DNA of 64,000 nt from Paramecium sonneborni (taxonomy: Eukaryota > Ciliophora > Oligohymenophorea > Peniculida > Parameciidae): the NCBI GenBank assembly GCA_905182985.1, contig CAJJDN010000149.1, positions 175,693-239,692 of the forward strand. Reading direction: 5' to 3'. Position numbers and translations under genes: made by a program. A model generated the notes under the pieces. That model was given only the letters and a program-made list of their open reading frames with translations, had not been told where the DNA came from and ran no database searches. Shown here one piece after another: positions 11,560-22,944 of the stretch; the stretch's first letter is position 1; every line of letters begins with the position of its first letter.

Positions 11560-14500
11560 ATGTATTTTGTTCTCTTCCTTCTTTTCCAGTAAATAAATAG
11601 CTAATGCTTCTAGAAGTATAAAAGCGAAAAGATCTATTTATCTCCAGGTGAAATTTTAAAATTAGATTTGTAAAATTACATATACGGTAAGTAACTTGAA
11701 TATTAATCATCAAATAATTGTCTTGAAAATAAGTTGAAATAGAAAAACATAACTTTATCAGAAAGTTATTCATCAGATTATTCAGAATATAGTTTATGTT
11801 ATGATCCAAATAGTGGAGTTTGTAATAAAATAGAAATTTATTATTATTTTTATAGAGTTCGGATAAACTGTGTAAATGTATGTTAAAAATAAATAAGTGA
11901 CAATATTGTTTTACAATTTTAATGAAACTTTTTCAAAGCTCATTTATAAAACAACCTTTAAAATTGAGGATGTAATAAAATTAATTTATGTAAGAATGTC
12001 TAATGTTAAAACGTTTTATGTATGAGATTGAATTTAAGCTTGGTCGAATGCAAACATAAAATAAAATAATAATCATCTATATATTTGATTAATGCTACAT
12101 TACAGATAACCTAAATCAATTTTATATAAAACAATGATTTTGGACCTATACTGTAAATAATAGAATAATTATTAGAGCAGGAATGAATAATTATTAAAAT
12201 GGAGAAGTTGTTAGTTATTATAAAATGATCGATTACTAAAATAATAGTAGAATAGACATATATTCTATAAATCTAACATCTAAAGAACTTACAATATCTA
12301 CAATCATAGATAAACTATTTTATAAAATAGAGTCATTTAATCTATATGATTTCTTGATTTACAATTCTGCTATTTATTTTTTATCAAAAGAACTTGGACT
12401 GTGTTATCTAAAAAATTAAACTAATCAGTACTGTTGGAAAATGGCGAGTAAATTCGATGTTTTCAGTGTTTACATAGAAGAAAATGGATTTCATAGTATA
12501 CTTTTAGGGTCTACTTTTACTTCAGACATCTTTAAAGCTTATTTATTCGATGATTAAACGTACAAAATCATTCAAATGTATAAATTGTAAAAAAATGTGA
12601 CATTCTAAAAAATATTCCATAATGAAAAATATAGTTTTATTATTGGATACAAAAATAATAATACAAAGAGATACTTTATAGAAATCTATTCTTAAATGGA
12701 TGATATCACATCAAATCTATATAAAACTATATAAATCAATTCGACTAAAGAATTATTTTATTTTGATAGTTTAAACAGTATAAAATATTATAAATTTAGA
12801 TAATGCATATGCAATAAATAATCATTCAATTTCTATTATAACTCCATAAGATTCCTATCTAACTATTGATGATGATTAATGCTTTTAAGAAATTATTGAA
12901 ATCACAGCCTCATTTCCATCTTATTAAACGGAGTCTATATGTAATTTTACTTTTGAAGTAATCAAATTGGAAGCAGGAAGTTAAGATATTTATGACATAT
13001 AATAATTAGATTACTCTGTTGTTGTTTTAAATAAAAGTATTAATAATTTATATTTGAATAACTTTGTAATCGGTCCTAATATAGATTATTATTTGTATAA
13101 TTAATAAATTTAAAATTCAAATGAGAATGATTTTGAAAGAATTAAATTTAAAGAACAATTTAAAATCTCATATACCTAAATACTGGATATTAGTTCAATT
13201 ATATTTGCTCGTTCATTTTAGACATCAAATGAAAATTAATACATACAATTAATTTAATAGAAAGACCTTCTTGTTTATCTATTTAATTGTAGTATTAATG
13301 AAAGTTAAAAAGAAATAAATTGCAATTATAAATAAACAATTTCACTTTAATATCCAATATTGTAAGTAATTACAGGATTATTATGTTAAACTGAATGTTT
13401 TGTCATAAGGCATGAAAAAAGAGCTGATCTCTATATTGAACATAACAATAAATTTCTAACTACTAAATGTTTCATTGATACTCAAAATACCATAGACACA
13501 ATTAAATTACATCTATAGAAGTATTTAGTTGAGTTAGAAAATAATAAAATACAAGTATTAGTTTTTTTTTTAATCAAGATTTTATTGCCCGTTTATAAAA
13601 AAGCTATGACTTGTATTTTTGAAAAAGTATTTGAGATTAGTTCTCTTGAATTAGAGTTACTTATTAATTCTAAGAAATCTATCAATATTTTTAATGTTAA
13701 AACTAATTTCAATATTTATAATCTTTATATTTCAACTAATTTAGGATTAATTATTATAGATCCAGATTTAATGAGATTTAAATAAATTTAATTAATTGCT
13801 TTTGTCTAATTTAATTAATAATTTGATACAGTATTATAAGTGATACGTAATCGAATAATAACATTTTAATACAATAAGATTATTATAATCAATCTAGTTT
13901 AATAAAATTATTATTATAATGAAAAAGTGCTGCCTTTTTATGATTTTATTATCACCAATACAGCAAATTCATTAGTGGCATATTCTCAAAATTATTTTTA
14001 TTTGTAAGGAAAAGATTCAAATTATACTGATGTTATCATTATTTATAAAGTAGATGAACCATAACTATCAACTTTTCATACTTACTTTTTGAAAACTAAT
14101 AATCTAGATTTTAGTATTATTCAAAAATAAGATGATGAGATATTTTTAGTCCAATTGTTTGAAGCTTAAAAACTATACAGTTCTGTAAATTTGTAGTTTA
14201 AGTCATCTTAGTCAAAAATAATTAAGGTACTCTTCTAAGGATTCATAAGTTATGCAAAATTAATGGATGTTAATGTAACTGTTAAAACTTCAGAAAAACA
14301 ATACAATCTTTCATTGTTAATTAATGAAACTTAAACAATAAATTATAATAATTCAAATCAGGAATATATCAAATTAGATAAATTTAATGATTTCATTATG
14401 GGAAGTGTCAGTGAATGGTCAATAAAATGTTTTTAATGTAATAAAGAGTTAGAACTTATTAATAATATTAATTATGATTAATATTTAACATCAATTCCAA

Positions 14501-15916
14501 ATACAACATAAATAAAGCATACAAATGATTATGTATTAATATAATAAGAACACAGCATTATAGCAATAGATAATTATGGATTAGTCAAATTTTATATTCC
14601 ACTACCTCTACCAGAATAATCTATTAAATGCACATCAATAACTGCTAATACTTGGGAACCTAAAACAAAAATAGTAGTTTCGGTTTGTAATTCTACTCTA
14701 TCAACTTAATTTTATATAACTTCATTCTTAAGTTCATTTCCTGTTCCTATGGGTCCTTTCTATTCTCCAATAGCCATTAATCAAATTACTCACATTAGAA
14801 TGTTACATGAAATATTATTTATATTAGATGTCGTGAATGAGTAAGTCTATTTATTTAATTTAACTTTTGATGATTATTAAACAGATTTTTTGAAAGTCAT
14901 AAACTAATTAAATGCTAGAGAATTCACTGCTGATAAAAGCCAGATTTTTGTTAGTTTTGATGTAGCCTATAATAATGGAACTTATCTTTTATTTTTGTTA
15001 ACAAATTCTTCATGTAGATTAAATTAATTATTGTAGAATTTATCATTTACACATATCCTGAAGATGATGCTTATTTAGAAGATCTGATATCTTTATTTTA
15101 TGCTTAAGGATACTTTGACATTCCATTTAATATTGTCCCATAGTCATTGTTAGTAGCTTAGAAAGGTTTAAGGGAATAACTTTAATATTACAGAATTATT
15201 GTAGCTAATTAAAATTTTCACCATTATGAATTAGAAATTACAATCTAAAATACAGGAAGAGATAAACTTATTTAGGTTAAATTCATAAGAGCTTATATGT
15301 AATATGGTTATTTCTATGGAAATGGAAAGATTCGGGTATCAGAAGAGAGTTAAGGATTCTTTGGTTTAATTTATTAAAACCCTTTAGACGAAAAATAAAA
15401 ATTATTGGTTGTTTATGATAGAACTAGTAATAGTACAGATGAGCTGATTAAAATTATAGGAGGATATAAGATATCTTCATACAATTAAATGTAATTTTCT
15501 TATATTTCATTTTAGATTGTTTGATTTCTTATATTTAAAGAAAAAAAATGATGAGTTTTCTTATAGGATCATCTTATAAGATGGATCTTGCATAAGTTCA
15601 TTAACATTGTCTAGATTTTTGGCAATAAAAATAAACGATAAGGAATTTCAAACTTAAAATATAACCTTTAATGCTTCAAATGATTTTGGTAAATGGGTTA
15701 ATTTTACTGCCAACATATATAATATAGCAGGATAAGTAAATAAGATAATAAATTTAGGCAAACTTATTATTTATAATGATATCGTTGGGAGTAGTTGTAT
15801 TTGTAGTAATTTTTTCATCTTGGCTTTATGTTTAGAATAAATTAAATAAATTAGAAGGGAAAGATTTAGATGTGATTTAGGAAGAAGATGAATAAATATA
15901 GAAATCAAGATTATGA
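11560..15916 (+). CDS. Large type I membrane surface protein with one in-frame TGA
   Basis: The signal peptide at ATG 11560 is followed by a long extracellular part rich in beta-strand-like repeats (Asn/Tyr/Ile-rich, propeller-like), one membrane span near the C-terminus (LGVVVFVVIFSSWLYV) and a short acidic tail. Six introns are inferred: 11822-11855, 12020-12038, 12778-12799, 15014-15036, 15491-15515 and 15736-15757. With them the span gives 1,404 codons in one frame, broken only by TGA 12135-12137 near residue 174. No short intron can remove that TGA. It could be a Trp-to-stop change, an error or readthrough. The gene at 31712 has the same layout. Ligand and role are unknown. Confidence 0.65.
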
Positions 15917-15977
15917 TTATATTTTATAAAAAAATTGATACAGAATTGTGATTAAATGTATAATTTTTAGATGAATA

Positions 15978-17004
15978 TCAATTTTTTTACTTTGGAGGAT
16001 TCCACATTTGAGTCAATGTATCTTAGACTAACAAAGTAATCATTGCATGTGGTCCAACTCTTGTATAAAAAACTGGGAGGCCAACCCATAATCCTGTAAC
16101 ACCTTCCCTTTGTATAGTCTAAATTAATAATAGAGTAGGAAATACTTTAAGGAAACAATCTCCGATATTTTTATAAGGGAATTGTCCTGTAACTGGATCT
16201 TTTTTCATTCTTTAAAGTTTGGTTTTGAGATTATCAGGAGGCAATGAAGCAATGGCACATCCAATACCAGCTGCTGCAGAAGATCTAAGAGAGAAATAAA
16301 GAAAAGAATTTATACAATAGTTTATCGGTATAGTCTTCTTTTCCTTTACCATGAAGTGAGACTATAATATCTTTAATTTAATCATAGGTTGTTAACATAC
16401 CTATTAAAGATAATATATAAAATTACTTAAATTCATAGCAATAGCTCTGATGACTGTAGGTAATGATCCTCTCCAGAGAGTTAAGAGTCCCTCTTCACTA
16501 ACAATTCTGTGGAGAGCATCAAATACATTCTTATAATTTCTTCTTTATGCTTCTGGTAAGAGAGTATCTGCTTAGAATCTAACCAAACATAAATCAGCTG
16601 GGTTTCCTACAATTGATCCAACAAATCCTGAAAATGAGGATGCTAAACATCTTTCTGTGAAGTACATGCTTCTACCATGTGTTCTTTTATAATGATCATC
16701 TATTGCTCTATATAATCCTAAACGAGTTGTAGCATAAGTGACTTATCTTAATAGAGCAGCTCCAATTCTAATAATATATTATTTATATCAACCCTTTGTA
16801 AAATCCGAAGGGTCCTTCTGATTTAATAATATCCTTCACAATTTCTAAAGTGCTGATATTTACAGCTTAACCTTATCCTTTAAGTTCACTTCTGACTTGA
16901 ATTCTTACTTTTACTGTATCCATAGGTTGTACAAAGGTTGTAGCTGTACATCCTGAAATACCTCCTATCAAAAAGGGTGATATTAATTCAAACAATGTTG
17001 GCAT
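15978..17004 (-). CDS. Mitochondrial carrier, 2-oxoglutarate/malate type
   Basis: 305 residues after removal of four introns (plus-strand 16768-16792, 16401-16426, 16285-16315, 16119-16145). It has the three-fold repeat of SLC25 carriers with PX(D/E)XX(K/R)-type motifs QPMDTVKVR, GNPADLCLVR and LPPDNLKTK. Further matches to the oxoglutarate carrier subfamily are VTYATTRLGLY and EEGLLTLWRGSLPTVIRA. It would sit in the inner mitochondrial membrane and exchange dicarboxylates. The length is normal for the family. It is convergent with the gene at 11560, 61 bp between stops. The 5' half is partly repeated at 18082-18436 because of assembly repeat 2. The first intron starts GTT rather than GTA. 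Confidence 0.9.
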
Positions 17005-17594
17005 ATCTAATTTGATTTATATTAAATAATTCCTAAAGTTTTATAGCTTCTAACATTTAATTAGAGTAAGTATAAATATTCACACGCATTATTCAATCAA
17101 GAACAAATCCTAATTTTGAATCATATTACACATTATTTTTAGTATGTAAAAATTGGAAATCCAAAAAATAGTTGGTAAAAGAATTAAAAACTCTAAATTA
17201 GAATATTTAGCCTTATGTAATCAAGGATATGTTTGGTTGTCTATCAAACTTTTAAAATATAATTTAAGATTAGTAGCCGAGTATGAATATATTTCACTTC
17301 AAAAATAAAAGGATATTGTATAAAATATTGATAATTTTGAAATTAAATTGACTTTTGATCAAAAGACTGAAAAGAATCAATTGAAAGAAGATGAAGAATA
17401 AATAGATAAATCTTTTAATCAAATTAATAAGTAAGATATATCAGAATTAGAAGTAAGGAGGAGAAGAAGGTTTGATTAATTTATTTGATTTTTGATAAAT
17501 ATTTATCATTATTATAATGCACTCTCGATAATTTTTGTAAAATTTTCAATAAGATCAGGACTTTGTTCAAGAATGACATTTTAATTGCCTCCAA
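16650..17594 (+). repeat. Assembly repeat arm 2a
   Basis: 945 bp that reappear at 18082-19026 (offset 1,432), on either side of the N gap. It carries the 5' half of the carrier, the whole chromodomain-like gene and the 3' tip of the next minus-strand gene. Confidence 0.9.
17144..17488 (+). CDS. Small chromodomain-like protein (copy in repeat arm 2a)
   Basis: 114 residues, no intron, ATG 17144 to TGA 17486-17488. Residues 3-48 follow the chromodomain pattern: LEIQKIVGKRIKNSKLEYL (strands with the KR.K...EYL core), then GY, a Trp and a closing amphipathic helix ending LVAEYEY. The usual aromatic-cage segment KWKGY is altered to LCNQGY, so methyl-lysine binding is uncertain. The rest is acidic and ends in an Arg-rich patch (VRRRRRF). 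A nuclear, chromatin-linked role is inferred. The same gene appears again at 18576-18920, and the genome probably has one copy. Confidence 0.55.
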
Positions 17595-18081
17595 NNNNNN
17601 NNNNNNNNNNNNNNNNNNNNNNNNNNNNNNNNNNNNNNNNNNNNNNNNNNNNNNNNNNNNNNNNNNNNNNNNNNNNNNNNNNNNNNNNNNNNNNNNNNNN
17701 NNNNNNNNNNNNNNNNNNNNNNNNNNNNNNNNNNNNNNNNNNNNNNNNNNNNNNNNNNNNNNNNNNNNNNNNNNNNNNNNNNNNNNNNNNNNNNNNNNNN
17801 NNNNNNNNNNNNNNNNNNNNNNNNNNNNNNNNNNNNNNNNNNNNNNNNNNNNNNNNNNNNNNNNNNNNNNNNNNNNNNNNNNNNNNNNNNNNNNNNNNNN
17901 NNNNNNNNNNNNNNNNNNNNNNNNNNNNNNNNNNNNNNNNNNNNNNNNNNNNNNNNNNNNNNNNNNNNNNNNNNNNNNNNNNNNNNNNNNNNNNNNNNNN
18001 NNNNNNNNNNNNNNNNNNNNNNNNNNNNNNNNNNNNNNNNNNNNNNNNNNNNNNNNNNNNNNNNNNNNNNNNNNNNNNNNN
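17595..18081. other. Assembly gap (487 N)
   Basis: Run of N. The flanks overlap by 945 bp, so the true gap is probably negative (no missing sequence). Confidence 0.95.
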
Positions 18082-19026
18082 TCTTTCTGTGAAGTACATG
18101 CTTCTACCATGTGTTCTTTTATAATGATCATCTATTGCTCTATATAATCCTAAACGAGTTGTAGCATAAGTGACTTATCTTAATAGAGCAGCTCCAATTC
18201 TAATAATATATTATTTATATCAACCCTTTGTAAAATCCGAAGGGTCCTTCTGATTTAATAATATCCTTCACAATTTCTAAAGTGCTGATATTTACAGCTT
18301 AACCTTATCCTTTAAGTTCACTTCTGACTTGAATTCTTACTTTTACTGTATCCATAGGTTGTACAAAGGTTGTAGCTGTACATCCTGAAATACCTCCTAT
18401 CAAAAAGGGTGATATTAATTCAAACAATGTTGGCATATCTAATTTGATTTATATTAAATAATTCCTAAAGTTTTATAGCTTCTAACATTTAATTAGAGTA
18501 AGTATAAATATTCACACGCATTATTCAATCAAGAACAAATCCTAATTTTGAATCATATTACACATTATTTTTAGTATGTAAAAATTGGAAATCCAAAAAA
18601 TAGTTGGTAAAAGAATTAAAAACTCTAAATTAGAATATTTAGCCTTATGTAATCAAGGATATGTTTGGTTGTCTATCAAACTTTTAAAATATAATTTAAG
18701 ATTAGTAGCCGAGTATGAATATATTTCACTTCAAAAATAAAAGGATATTGTATAAAATATTGATAATTTTGAAATTAAATTGACTTTTGATCAAAAGACT
18801 GAAAAGAATCAATTGAAAGAAGATGAAGAATAAATAGATAAATCTTTTAATCAAATTAATAAGTAAGATATATCAGAATTAGAAGTAAGGAGGAGAAGAA
18901 GGTTTGATTAATTTATTTGATTTTTGATAAATATTTATCATTATTATAATGCACTCTCGATAATTTTTGTAAAATTTTCAATAAGATCAGGACTTTGTTC
19001 AAGAATGACATTTTAATTGCCTCCAA
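18082..19026 (+). repeat. Assembly repeat arm 2b
   Basis: Second copy of 16650-17594. It includes a truncated copy of the carrier gene (minus strand, 18082-18436, N-terminal part only), which should not be counted as a separate gene. Confidence 0.9.
18576..18920 (+). CDS. Small chromodomain-like protein (copy in repeat arm 2b)
   Basis: Second appearance of the 114-residue gene at 17144, offset 1,432. Here it is followed by the complete convergent gene 18938-19559, with 17 bp between the two stops. Confidence 0.5.
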
Positions 19027-19559
19027 CTTTTTGTGAGACTTATTTTTGAACATTAATCAATTCATCTATAATTGGATCATCAATTAAATATTAATCTGTT
19101 TCAATAGCTTCTTAATAATCTGTATAAAGTATTTCATATTCTCCATCATCATAATATTTGACACATTCTATTATATCTCTTTTGTTTTGATTGTTTCTGA
19201 ATTACATAATAATTGTAGCGAGAGTCAGATCATAATACCATTACTTTAAGGGGACTATCAAAGTCATTAAAATTCTTACATTTTTTATTACATTATTAAC
19301 ATGTTCCATCTTCTTTATAATCTGCCATTGATATAGTACACAAAGGGAATCCTCCTTCATGATTAATAGGATCAAAAAATAATTCTCCTTTAAGAGGTTG
19401 ATTTCTGAACATCGAATTTGTTATAACAGTAGGCTTTGGTTTTCTTAATGGATAAATTATAGATTTTTGGTTTGTTTAATTTAAGTATTTTACAGCAGCT
19501 AAAGGCTTGAGATTACTAAAAACTAATCTTCCAGGACCTTATTACTATTAATTATACAT
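18938..19559 (-). CDS. Unknown acidic protein (198 aa)
   Basis: 198 residues after removal of one 25-nt intron (19255-19279). The N-terminal half is basic and Pro-rich (YPLRKPKPTVIT), followed by a compact block with two Cys pairs and Trp/Tyr (CQQCNKKFPLKQWYYDLT), then a very acidic tail (YDDGEYEILYTDYQEA). The CxxC pair may bind zinc, but only one pair is visible. No known domain is recognised. The 3' tip is duplicated at 17506-17594 in repeat arm 2a. It is convergent with the chromodomain-like gene. Confidence 0.7.
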
Positions 19560-19869
19560 TTTCTATTATTTATTTTTAAATATAATTAATTCCAATATCG
19601 AAATCTTTAATTAACTCTAATTTAGATAAAAATAATAAACATTATGTTAGAATCAATTCTATAATTAAGATTAATATATTTTATTAAGTTATCAACGATA
19701 ATTCAAATTTCTTTTTATCTAAAAACTTAATAAAATTAATTATTGTCAATATTTATTATATTTTTTGTGTGACTTATAAATAAAATTATTTTTATTTCCT
19801 TTGATAAAAATTAAAAGTTTTCTTATTTAATTCAAGAAAAAATACAAATGATTTATAAATAATATTTTT

Positions 19870-22140
19870 CTAAAATACCTGGTAACTTTTAAATAAATTT
19901 TAGTGGTATCTTGAATATTAAATTAAGTGATTTCTCTAGGGATTTTAATAAATGTAATTCATATAATTTTTTTTGATTTTCTTTAATCTATTATTAGGAT
20001 TTATTAAAAATTTCAATAAAGTTTGTTTATCATTTTTTAAATTATCATCCAATTTTGTGAAATTGTCCATCTATATTTGATAGATTCCAATTAATCTTGT
20101 TCTTTTAATATTGGTGTTATTAATCTTGCAAAAAGACCAAGAACATATAAGAAAGTTTGTTTAACTTTATTCAAAGAAACTCCTGTTTTAATCTTTAAAT
20201 TGATCATGAAAAATCAAAAAGAGTGATCAATATCATTTGATATTCTCTAATTTATATCAACTACTGCCATCAATGAATAAAATAGAAATCTCTGTTATGA
20301 ATATTTAGAAAGCAAAATTGAATTCTTAATATGCAATATCAGTGATACCCTTAAAATAATATAACAAATAATAATCATTTGATCTAGAATTACCTATAGG
20401 AATTTTTATATCTCTTCAAATCTCGCTAATCATAGTATTCTGTTATTATATAAATATTGTTTGTGCTATGAGAAACATCCAATAAATTTGTTTTATTTAA
20501 ATGTTTCAATGATTTCATTATCTTTACTACTTAAGCTATCTACAAAGTAATGTATTAACTTTTATAGTTTCATTTTTCTTCTTAAGATCATTATTTATAA
20601 ATTTATAGCCATCACTATTAACAAAACTCTTGAAAATATTACTCTATTCACTTTTAGTGTTTCTAGCCTTATAAAGATTTACATAAGCATTTTAACCTTA
20701 CATTTCATCTTATAGGCATTTATAATGCTTTATTTTCTTCTTTTATTTTATTCTCTCATTATACATTATTTCTAATTACAAATATTTATCTATAACCAAT
20801 TCGTATCGATCTTAAGCTTAAAAACTTATTAAAGAGTGATTCAAAATTTAATTTTCAATATTATAAAGATTTAAGAGTATTATATGTTTAATTACAAACT
20901 AAATTTATTCTTGTTCATATATATAATTCTAATGTTCTAACTTTCAATCAAATTTCCATTTCTGCTCATCTAAATCAAATATGATAATTTGTTCCTATAA
21001 AAATTGTTTGTTGTATGATCAAACAAAATAATATTCAAATTTTATTTCTTACTTTTTATTGAACACAAAACCCAATAAATAGAATCCTCTCTTCAACAAT
21101 CTAAGCATTTGATCCTCTATCAACTTTATAAATTATTTTTAAAAGAAATTATAGAAATTTTCTGATTAGATTTCAACCTTGAAATTTTATGATCAATTTA
21201 ATATGTCCAAATTCAGGAAAAGCCTTCTTTTTGGTTCAGNTATGCAATATCAGTGATACCCTTAAAATAATATAACAAATAATAATCATTTGATCTAGAA
21301 TTACCTATAGGAATTTTTATATCTCTTCAAATCTCGCTAATCATAGTATTCTGTTATTATATAAATATTGTTTGTGCTATGAGAAACATCCAATAAATTT
21401 GTTTTATTTAAATGTTTCAATGATTTCATTATCTTTACTACTTAAGCTATCTACAAAGTAATGTATTAACTTTTATAGTTTCATTTTTCTTCTTAAGATC
21501 ATTATTTATAAATTTATAGCCATCACTATTAACAAAACTCTTGAAAATATTACTCTATTCACTTTTAGTGTTTCTAGCCTTATAAAGATTTACATAAGCA
21601 TTTTAACCTTACATTTCATCTTATAGGCATTTATAATGCTTTATTTTCTTCTTTTATTTTATTCTCTCATTATACATTATTTCTAATTACAAATATTTAT
21701 CTATAACCAATTCGTATCGATCTTAAGCTTAAAAACTTATTAAAGAGTGATTCAAAATTTAATTTTCAATATTATAAAGATTTAAGAGTATTATATGTTT
21801 AATTACAAACTAAATTTATTCTTGTTCATATATATAATTCTAATGTTCTAACTTTCAATCAAATTTCCATTTCTGCTCATCTAAATCAAATATGATAATT
21901 TGTTCCTATAAAAATTGTTTGTTGTATGATCAAACAAAATAATATTCAAATTTTATTTCTTACTTTTTATTGAACACAAAACCCAATAAATAGAATCCTC
22001 TCTTCAACAATCTAAGCATTTGATCCTCTATCAACTTTATAAATTATTTTTAAAAGAAATTATAGAAATTTTCTGATTAGATTTCAACCTTGAAATTTTA
22101 TGATCAATTTAATATGTCCAAATTCAGGAAAAGCCTTCTT
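19870..22140 (-). pseudogene. Decayed protein kinase
   Basis: Reading the minus strand leftward, fragments of a Ser/Thr kinase appear in order but in different frames with several TGAs: an N-terminal region, a glycine-loop-like YVNLYKARNTKSEQ, then MKSLKHLNKTNLLDVSHS and a hinge NIYIITEYYDQRDLKRY, and a possible HRD remnant (NIHNRDF). No short introns join them. The span includes assembly repeat 3 (20330-21239 and 21241-22150), so the N-terminal part appears twice. The hinge and surrounding strands are the strongest evidence. It resembles ciliate ULK-like kinases. Either a pseudogene or badly damaged sequence. Confidence 0.5.
20330..21239 (+). repeat. Assembly repeat arm 3a
   Basis: 910 bp repeated at 21241-22150 with a single N at 21240. 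Confidence 0.9.
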
Positions 22141-22150
22141 TTTGGTTCAG
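21241..22150 (+). repeat. Assembly repeat arm 3b
   Basis: Second copy of 20330-21239 (offset 911). Likely an unmerged contig overlap. Confidence 0.9.
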
Positions 22151-22247
22151 AATTTTTTTTATTTTATCAAATTTTGAATAGTGTTAATGTCAACTGAATA
22201 TAATGATGGATGTTTTTAATGTAAAAAAAGAAAGTAATTTAATATAC

Positions 22248-22670
22248 TCAAATATTCTCATCTTCATCAGTTTCTTCCTCTATCAAACACAAAAGTTTCT
22301 ATGTTTAATTAGTTTTTTAGTATTGGTTTCTTAAAATCTAAATTTTTTGTAGTACTAAGACTGACATCTAATCTTAAGAAGTATCGAGTTAAGGATTAGA
22401 CCAATTTAAAATCACTTCTTTCAAATAAGACTTCTCATCATCACTTACTAATCCAAGAGAATGAAAATTTGAAAGTGTCTGGAATGCTAACTTGTAAAAT
22501 GATTGCATTGCAATATAATTAATCATTAAATCTAATTGATATTGGTAATAAATCCACAACGCATAGTTCTTAAGATATTTTTAATTATAAAAAATTTATA
22601 AACTTAATGAGAACTCAATAAATGGGGTTATTCTCAAATCTGAAATATTTTTACTTGAAATTAATGCCAT
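22248..22670 (-). CDS. Unknown small protein (140 aa)
   Basis: Intron-free 141-codon frame from ATG 22670 to TGA 22248-22250. The sequence is mixed helical with an aromatic block (KNYALWIYYQYQLDLMINY) and an acidic C-terminus (EEETDEDENI). It lies 81 bp downstream of the myosin stop on the same strand. No domain recognised. Confidence 0.6.
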
Positions 22671-22751
22671 TATTATAGATATTAAAATTAATAAAATATT
22701 TTCGAACATTTAAGAAAATACTTGAAAATATTTTTATACAAAAATATGACA

Positions 22752-22902
22752 TCACTCAATTTTTCCGAATTCCTAATTTTTTCCTTAATCATCATTTTAT
22801 TATCCAATAGTGTTTTGATTATTATTGTTTTGACCAAAAGTTTCATCATGAATCATAACCAATTATTCAAATTAGAATTATTAATATAATGATTATGATT
22901 AC

Positions 22903-22944
<42 letters not shown>

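Noticed and set aside
17563..18147. ORFs across the N gap
   Set aside because: They consist of unknown residues and are created by the gap.
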